Part shown: piece after piece, positions 5,789-9,252 of the stretch
How the letters are laid out: the number at the start of each line of letters is the position of its first letter
How positions within the stretch are numbered: position 1 is the stretch's first letter
Assembly: GCA_903927855.1 (NCBI GenBank)
Contig: CAIYOL010000214.1
Span: 1 to 9,252 of the forward strand
Origin: an uncultured Planctomycetota bacterium
Lineage (GTDB): Bacteria; Planctomycetota; Phycisphaerae; Sedimentisphaerales; Anaerobacaceae
DNA: 9,252 nt
Direction of reading: 5' to 3'
Notes under the pieces: model-generated
Seen by the model: the letters and a program-made list of their open reading frames with translations, nothing else
Databases searched by the model: none
Told to the model about the DNA's origin: nothing
Made by a program: the position numbers and the translations under genes

Positions 5789-7432
5789 TTAATTTTTCAA
5801 CAGCTTTCGGTACATTATCACAGCTAAGACGGACAAAAGAACCGGCGCAGCCCACATCATCACTATACCTGAGCTTGCGTGTGTATAGGGGTTCTTGGTA
5901 ATATTTTTGCCCATCATTATGCAAACTATCAGCACCGCCGCGGGCACGGAACTTGCCCCGAAAGCGCTGAGCAAATGTCCGCCTTTTAAGATAATACCCA
6001 AACCAATGCCAATCATCATCAGCGCCACACAGCCTATTCCGAATACCAGCCGCGAATGCAGCTCGGCCTTTATATTAGCCAAAGTCTTCTGTATTTCTGT
6101 TTGAAGCTTATTTTGGAGGGTCTTCAGTCTTGGGCCTGGTCCTTTTTGCAGCGCTGAGTTAATCGAAGCGGGACTGACAGTTTTCAGAATGTCAGTAGTT
6201 ACGAATTTATCTGTTACAGCCTTTGGGAGAATCAGGCCGCGAATGATAACACGTTGAGCCAAACCTTCTGAGCCGTCCGCCTGACGCCACGTCGGGCTGC
6301 GTAGGTCCATTGTCAAAGTCGGCGCAAATTTATCACCCTCGATATGCAGCGAGGCCCTGGCGCATCGCAGAGTGCGTAAAACTTTTCTGGTGGACGCATC
6401 GTATTCAATCACCACAACTTTGTCGGACAGCTGTACTTGTTCTTCATCTCGCACACTGCATTGGCCTGCGGTAAACTCGACTAACTCCTGTCCGCTATGC
6501 AGTCTATAGAAACTGTTAGTATCCTCAGCGGCCCCTGAAGACGGTGAAGCGTCTTCGTGGCCTATAGATATCTTTTTGGCAATATCCTCAGCCAGAAGCT
6601 CCGTGGTAAATTGTGCGTAGGTATCGCGGGCCAATTTCGCAATCGGGTCAAAGCGCATCAGGTCAAGGCGAATCTTCTTTATCTCGTCAATATTCTTGAA
6701 CTTTATATCGTCGCCCAGCAGCGAAGGGAACGGCACCGTCAGCGGCACCCATTCCGCAGAGAACGGCGACTCGTCTTCGAGACCCATTTGGTAGGTGTTA
6801 TATGCTGTTATTCGTACTTCATTAAACCTCTCGTGCGGGTCAAAGTTCACTTCGGCACGTTCTGCGGTGATAATTTTTTCTATTTTGGAGCCTTTCACCT
6901 CGGTGACAATCACACCTGAAAGCGTATTGTTCCGCTGGTTGGCAAGGTCGGCGTAGATTCGGTAGCGTCCATCGGGGGGGAGCTTATAGTAGCCACTTCG
7001 CTGAATGTTGCGGAAAAGTATCTGTTTTGCATCAGCCTTGAGAGATTTTTCCGCGCGTTGCACGAATGCCGGCATTACGTGGAAACTCAAAATCAGGTTT
7101 GCAATCGCCACTATAATCGCAAGGACCAGGCCCGGATAAACCAGCGTCAGCAGGCTTATTCCGCCTGCTTTGCAGGCATCGAGTTCATTATCGCTTGCAA
7201 ATCGCCCGTAAACCAAAGTCGCCGCAAATAAAGCAGCCATCGGCAATACGAATGTCAGTGTTATCGGCAGGAAATAGCCCATAAGGTGGAGTACCTGCCG
7301 AGGACCCACGCCGTATTCCTGAATCGGCCGGAGGACGCTACCCAGGCTCAGCATCAGCGTTAAGGCCACAGCCGAAGGAATAAAAACCTTTATAAGCTCA
7401 CGAAATATGTACCTGTGCAGTGTAAAAACCAT
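5789..7432 (-). CDS. LptF/LptG-family permease with enlarged periplasmic region, first gene of the pair
   Basis: Partner permease of the lipopolysaccharide exporter. The N-terminus MVFTLHRYIFRELIKVFIPS, membrane segments at about 15-33, 46-75 and 99-117, and the conserved SDNELDACKAGGISL (80-94) place it in the family. C-terminal membrane segments are about 472-492, 500-517 and 524-541. At 547 residues it is some 180 longer than typical members. The extra length lies in the periplasmic part (about 118-470), which holds the expected beta-strand region plus additional strands and a low-complexity loop (EDASPSSGAAEDT, about 273-285). No clear SD precedes the ATG. A candidate promoter would leave a leader of only about 8 bases. 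By operon order this is the lptF position. The ATPase LptB and the bridge proteins are not in this window. Confidence 0.88.
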   Translation of the reverse strand: MVFTLHRYIFRELIKVFIPSAVALTLMLSLGSVLRPIQEYGVGPRQVLHLMGYFLPITLTFVLPMAALFAATLVYGRFASDNELDACKAGGISLLTLVYPGLVLAIIVAIANLILSFHVMPAFVQRAEKSLKADAKQILFRNIQRSGYYKLPPDGRYRIYADLANQRNNTLSGVIVTEVKGSKIEKIITAERAEVNFDPHERFNEVRITAYNTYQMGLEDESPFSAEWVPLTVPFPSLLGDDIKFKNIDEIKKIRLDLMRFDPIAKLARDTYAQFTTELLAEDIAKKISIGHEDASPSSGAAEDTNSFYRLHSGQELVEFTAGQCSVRDEEQVQLSDKVVVIEYDASTRKVLRTLRCARASLHIEGDKFAPTLTMDLRSPTWRQADGSEGLAQRVIIRGLILPKAVTDKFVTTDILKTVSPASINSALQKGPGPRLKTLQNKLQTEIQKTLANIKAELHSRLVFGIGCVALMMIGIGLGIILKGGHLLSAFGASSVPAAVLIVCIMMGKNITKNPYTHASSGIVMMWAAPVLLSVLAVIMYRKLLKN

Positions 7433-7446
7433 TTTTTCACAGTTCT

Positions 7447-7476
7447 TGTATAGTACAATTAGAATTCTGTTGTCGA
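7447..7476 (-). promoter_or_regulatory. possible promoter of the permease pair
   Basis: On the minus strand, TCGACA (7476-7471, five of six matches) and TATACA (7452-7447, four of six) are 18 bases apart. The start would be near 7440, giving a very short leader before the ATG at 7432. This fits the lack of an SD there. TACTAT (7455-7450) is an alternative -10 with a 15-base spacer. Confidence 0.35.
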
Positions 7477-7524
7477 ACTTTCCATTTTCAATAATAAAGG
7501 CTACTTTGCAAGTTTATTTTCTGT

Positions 7525-7553
7525 TTGCGTCAAAAACAGATAATCCTTATAAT
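7525..7553 (+). promoter_or_regulatory. promoter of the HtrA-type protease gene
   Basis: A perfect TATAAT (7548-7553) is preceded by TTGCGT (7525-7530) at 17 bases. The -35 box matches only in TTG. The start would fall near 7560, leaving a leader of about 44 bases with a strong SD, AGGAG (7593-7597), six bases before the ATG. A CTGTTT/AAACAG inverted repeat (7521-7526 / 7534-7539) overlaps the -35 box and might bind a regulator. Confidence 0.5.
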
Positions 7554-7603
7554 AACGGTTACGCTCACAATTCAGCTTAGAAACGTTAATTCAGGAGTGG
7601 TAA

Positions 7604-8671
7604 ATGCTCAAAAATATAAGCCATAAGTGCCTTTGTGCTTTCCTGCTGTTGTGCACCTGCGTACTTTCATGGGCTGATACAGTCGTCCTGAAAGAAGGTC
7701 AGAGTTTGACCGGCAAGATTCTTGCGGAAAAAGAAGACCAGCTGGTAATAGATGTCGGCGAAGCCGTTGTGAATATTCCGAAGGAGAAAATACTCGAATA
7801 CCAGTACTCAAATACCCTCGAGGCCGGGGACGTTGATGTCAACGGCCTGGATGTGAGTGCCGATGAACCTCAGCCGCAGCGAGATGTGAGCAGCCGTTTA
7901 TATCACATAGCAAATCTGAAAAAAACAACCATCGAAAAATGTGTGGATGCATTTTCTGAAGCTGTCGTAAAGGTTTCAAGCCCTGCGGGGGTGGGCTCAG
8001 GTTTCTTTATCAATGAAGAAGGATACCTGATAACCAATTATCACGTGATAGAAAAAGAAACAAAAATCGAAGTTACTATGTTCCAAAAAGTAAAAGACGG
8101 CTTCGAGAAAAAGAGCTTCAAAAATGTCAAAATCGAAGCCATCAATCCCTTTGTCGACCTGGCGCTGTTAAAAGTCGAAGACCTCGGGGGCACAAAAGTC
8201 AAATACGCATATCTGGGTGACATTGATAAAATCAAGGTGGGCGAAAAGGTCTTCGCCATTGGCAATCCGCTCGGTTTGGAGCGAACCGTCACCGATGGCG
8301 TCATCAGCACCACAAACAGAGCATTTGAGGGCCTTGTTTATATCCAAACCAATGCCGATATTAATCCGGGTAATTCCGGCGGACCGTTATTTAATCTCGC
8401 AGGCGAGGTCATCGGTGTTGCCAATATGGGATATATATTCTTCGGCGGCCTGGGCTTTGCCATACCAGTCGATTACGTAAAGCATTTCATAGAAAACCGT
8501 GACGCCTTCACATATGACAAAGATAATCCCAACACCGGCTTCAGATACCTTCAGCCGGACCCAAGGCGCAATAAAGCTGAGCCGAACTTATCTAACCCAC
8601 TCGGAAATACTCCTGAAAAACAACAGACCCCCAATACGGTCAAAGACAAAGCCGTCCTTGGTCAATCATGA
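7604..8671 (+). CDS. trypsin-like serine protease, HtrA/DegP family, no PDZ domain
   Basis: An exported endopeptidase, probably for protein quality control or processing in the periplasm. It is 355 residues; the start is fixed by a strong AGGAG. Residues 1-24 are a signal peptide ending SWA. Residues about 26-67 form a small beta domain (VVLKEGQSLTGKILAEKEDQ onward). The protease domain spans about 105-297. The triad is His147 in YLITNYHVIE (the usual motif has TNAHV), Asp185 in NPFVDLALLKV, and Ser258 in NPGNSGGPLF. The substrate-pocket region FGGLGFAIPVD follows. After residue 298 there is only a short polar tail rich in Pro, Asn and Lys; the PDZ domains that follow the protease domain in DegP are absent. 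The next gene follows 50 bases downstream on the same strand, suggesting an operon. Divergence from the permease pair suggests an envelope role. Confidence 0.9.
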   Translation: MLKNISHKCLCAFLLLCTCVLSWADTVVLKEGQSLTGKILAEKEDQLVIDVGEAVVNIPKEKILEYQYSNTLEAGDVDVNGLDVSADEPQPQRDVSSRLYHIANLKKTTIEKCVDAFSEAVVKVSSPAGVGSGFFINEEGYLITNYHVIEKETKIEVTMFQKVKDGFEKKSFKNVKIEAINPFVDLALLKVEDLGGTKVKYAYLGDIDKIKVGEKVFAIGNPLGLERTVTDGVISTTNRAFEGLVYIQTNADINPGNSGGPLFNLAGEVIGVANMGYIFFGGLGFAIPVDYVKHFIENRDAFTYDKDNPNTGFRYLQPDPRRNKAEPNLSNPLGNTPEKQQTPNTVKDKAVLGQS

Positions 8672-8721
8672 AGTGCATCTCGAACTAAACTTGAGGTTAT
8701 CGAAAGGTCTAAAGGTGAAAC

Positions 8722-9252
8722 ATGTCTCCCGGAACAGCTAATAATCGCATAAGGCAGAAATTCAATTGTGTTCTGATGATTCTTTGCTGTTGTGCTCTTG
8801 GGCTTTTTAACATCTCTGCTTCCGGCCGGGCCAAGGCGATGCCCAGGACAGCGAAGCTGGTTCCTCCCGGGACGGTCCTGTTGATTAGCATTGACAATTT
8901 TCAGCAGCTAAAAACGCAATTTGAAGAAACCAATCTTTACAGGTTCTATAAAGACCCGGCAATGGCTGCTTTTGCCGACGACGTCAAGGCGAAATGGCAC
9001 GAGAAAATCCAGAAATTGGATGACAATGATATCTTTAAGGCGATTTTCAGTACGGATGTGTTGCCGCAGGGCAGGGTAGCTGCCGCTTTAGTGCTTAATG
9101 AACAGAGCAAAGATTTTAACGAGCCGCCGATTGTGATAATAACGCAGTGGGGCGAAGGAATCGATAAAATCAAAGAAGCGGTGGACAAGATGCTCAAAAA
9201 AAATATCGAAGCCGGCGGACACCAAAAAAGAAGTGAGAAATACCGCGGTGTC
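8722..9252 (+). CDS. secreted protein of unknown function (partial, runs off the right edge)
   Basis: An open frame from the ATG at 8722 to the window end gives 177 residues with no stop. AAGGTG (8712-8717) is a good SD four bases upstream. Residues 16-35 are hydrophobic with a CCC run (CVLMILCCCALGLFNISASG), a signal peptide or anchor. The mature start KLVPPGTVLLISIDNFQQLK (45-64), followed by LYRFYKDPAMAAF (72-84), looks like the opening of planctomycete secreted proteins often labelled DUF3352-like. This is pattern memory and unconfirmed. It probably shares a transcript with the protease upstream and could be its partner or substrate, which is inference. No catalytic motif is visible in the part present. 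Confidence 0.8.
   Translation, partial: MSPGTANNRIRQKFNCVLMILCCCALGLFNISASGRAKAMPRTAKLVPPGTVLLISIDNFQQLKTQFEETNLYRFYKDPAMAAFADDVKAKWHEKIQKLDDNDIFKAIFSTDVLPQGRVAAALVLNEQSKDFNEPPIVIITQWGEGIDKIKEAVDKMLKKNIEAGGHQKRSEKYRGV

Noticed and set aside
5573..5924. small frames across the junction of the two permease genes on both strands
   Set aside because: They overlap two well-supported permease genes in other frames and show no domain.

Overview
The window looks like chromosomal DNA from a Gram-negative bacterium, most likely a member of the Planctomycetota (Phycisphaerae / Sedimentisphaerales-like). Four things point that way: two LptF/LptG-family lipopolysaccharide-export permeases; a short (about 443 residue) ThiC; secreted proteins of a planctomycete flavour (a FlgD-Ig-like protein, a PDZ-less HtrA-type protease with a small N-terminal beta domain, and a 'KLVPPGTVLLISIDN' protein); and a gene-poor spacer whose sequence (CCTCTGCG doublet, TAATCTG doublet, ACGAACCCAA units) resembles intergenic repeats I remember from Phycisphaerae genomes. 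The taxon is inference, not proven here.

Layout. 1-133: possible tail of an upstream gene. 134-1587 (+): a near-consensus promoter, a complete TPP riboswitch and thiC. They are packed so tightly that the conserved AGGA of the riboswitch appears to be the ribosome binding site of thiC. 1652-3992 (-): a two-gene unit encoding a secreted protein with two FlgD-Ig-like modules, then a secreted TPR protein whose N-terminal linker is a 21-residue tandem repeat in an A-B-A-B order. 3993-4657: 665 bases with no credible gene. This spacer contains a roughly 110-base element that folds on paper into a three-way junction, followed by short direct repeats reaching the end of the next gene. 4658-7432 (-): two adjacent LptF/LptG-family permeases, the upstream one with a much enlarged periplasmic region. 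7433-7603: divergent promoter region. 7604-9252 (+): a trypsin-like HtrA-family protease followed by a secreted protein that runs off the window.

How the genes fit together. thiC is a stand-alone thiamin-pyrimidine gene under thiamin pyrophosphate feedback. Most of the rest is cell-envelope business: export of lipopolysaccharide, a periplasmic protease and secreted proteins of unknown role. No CRISPR array, tRNA, rRNA, transposase or phage gene was seen. No obvious new defence or biosynthetic system is present. The least explained items are the structured spacer element (4331-4440) and the FlgD-Ig/TPR pair.
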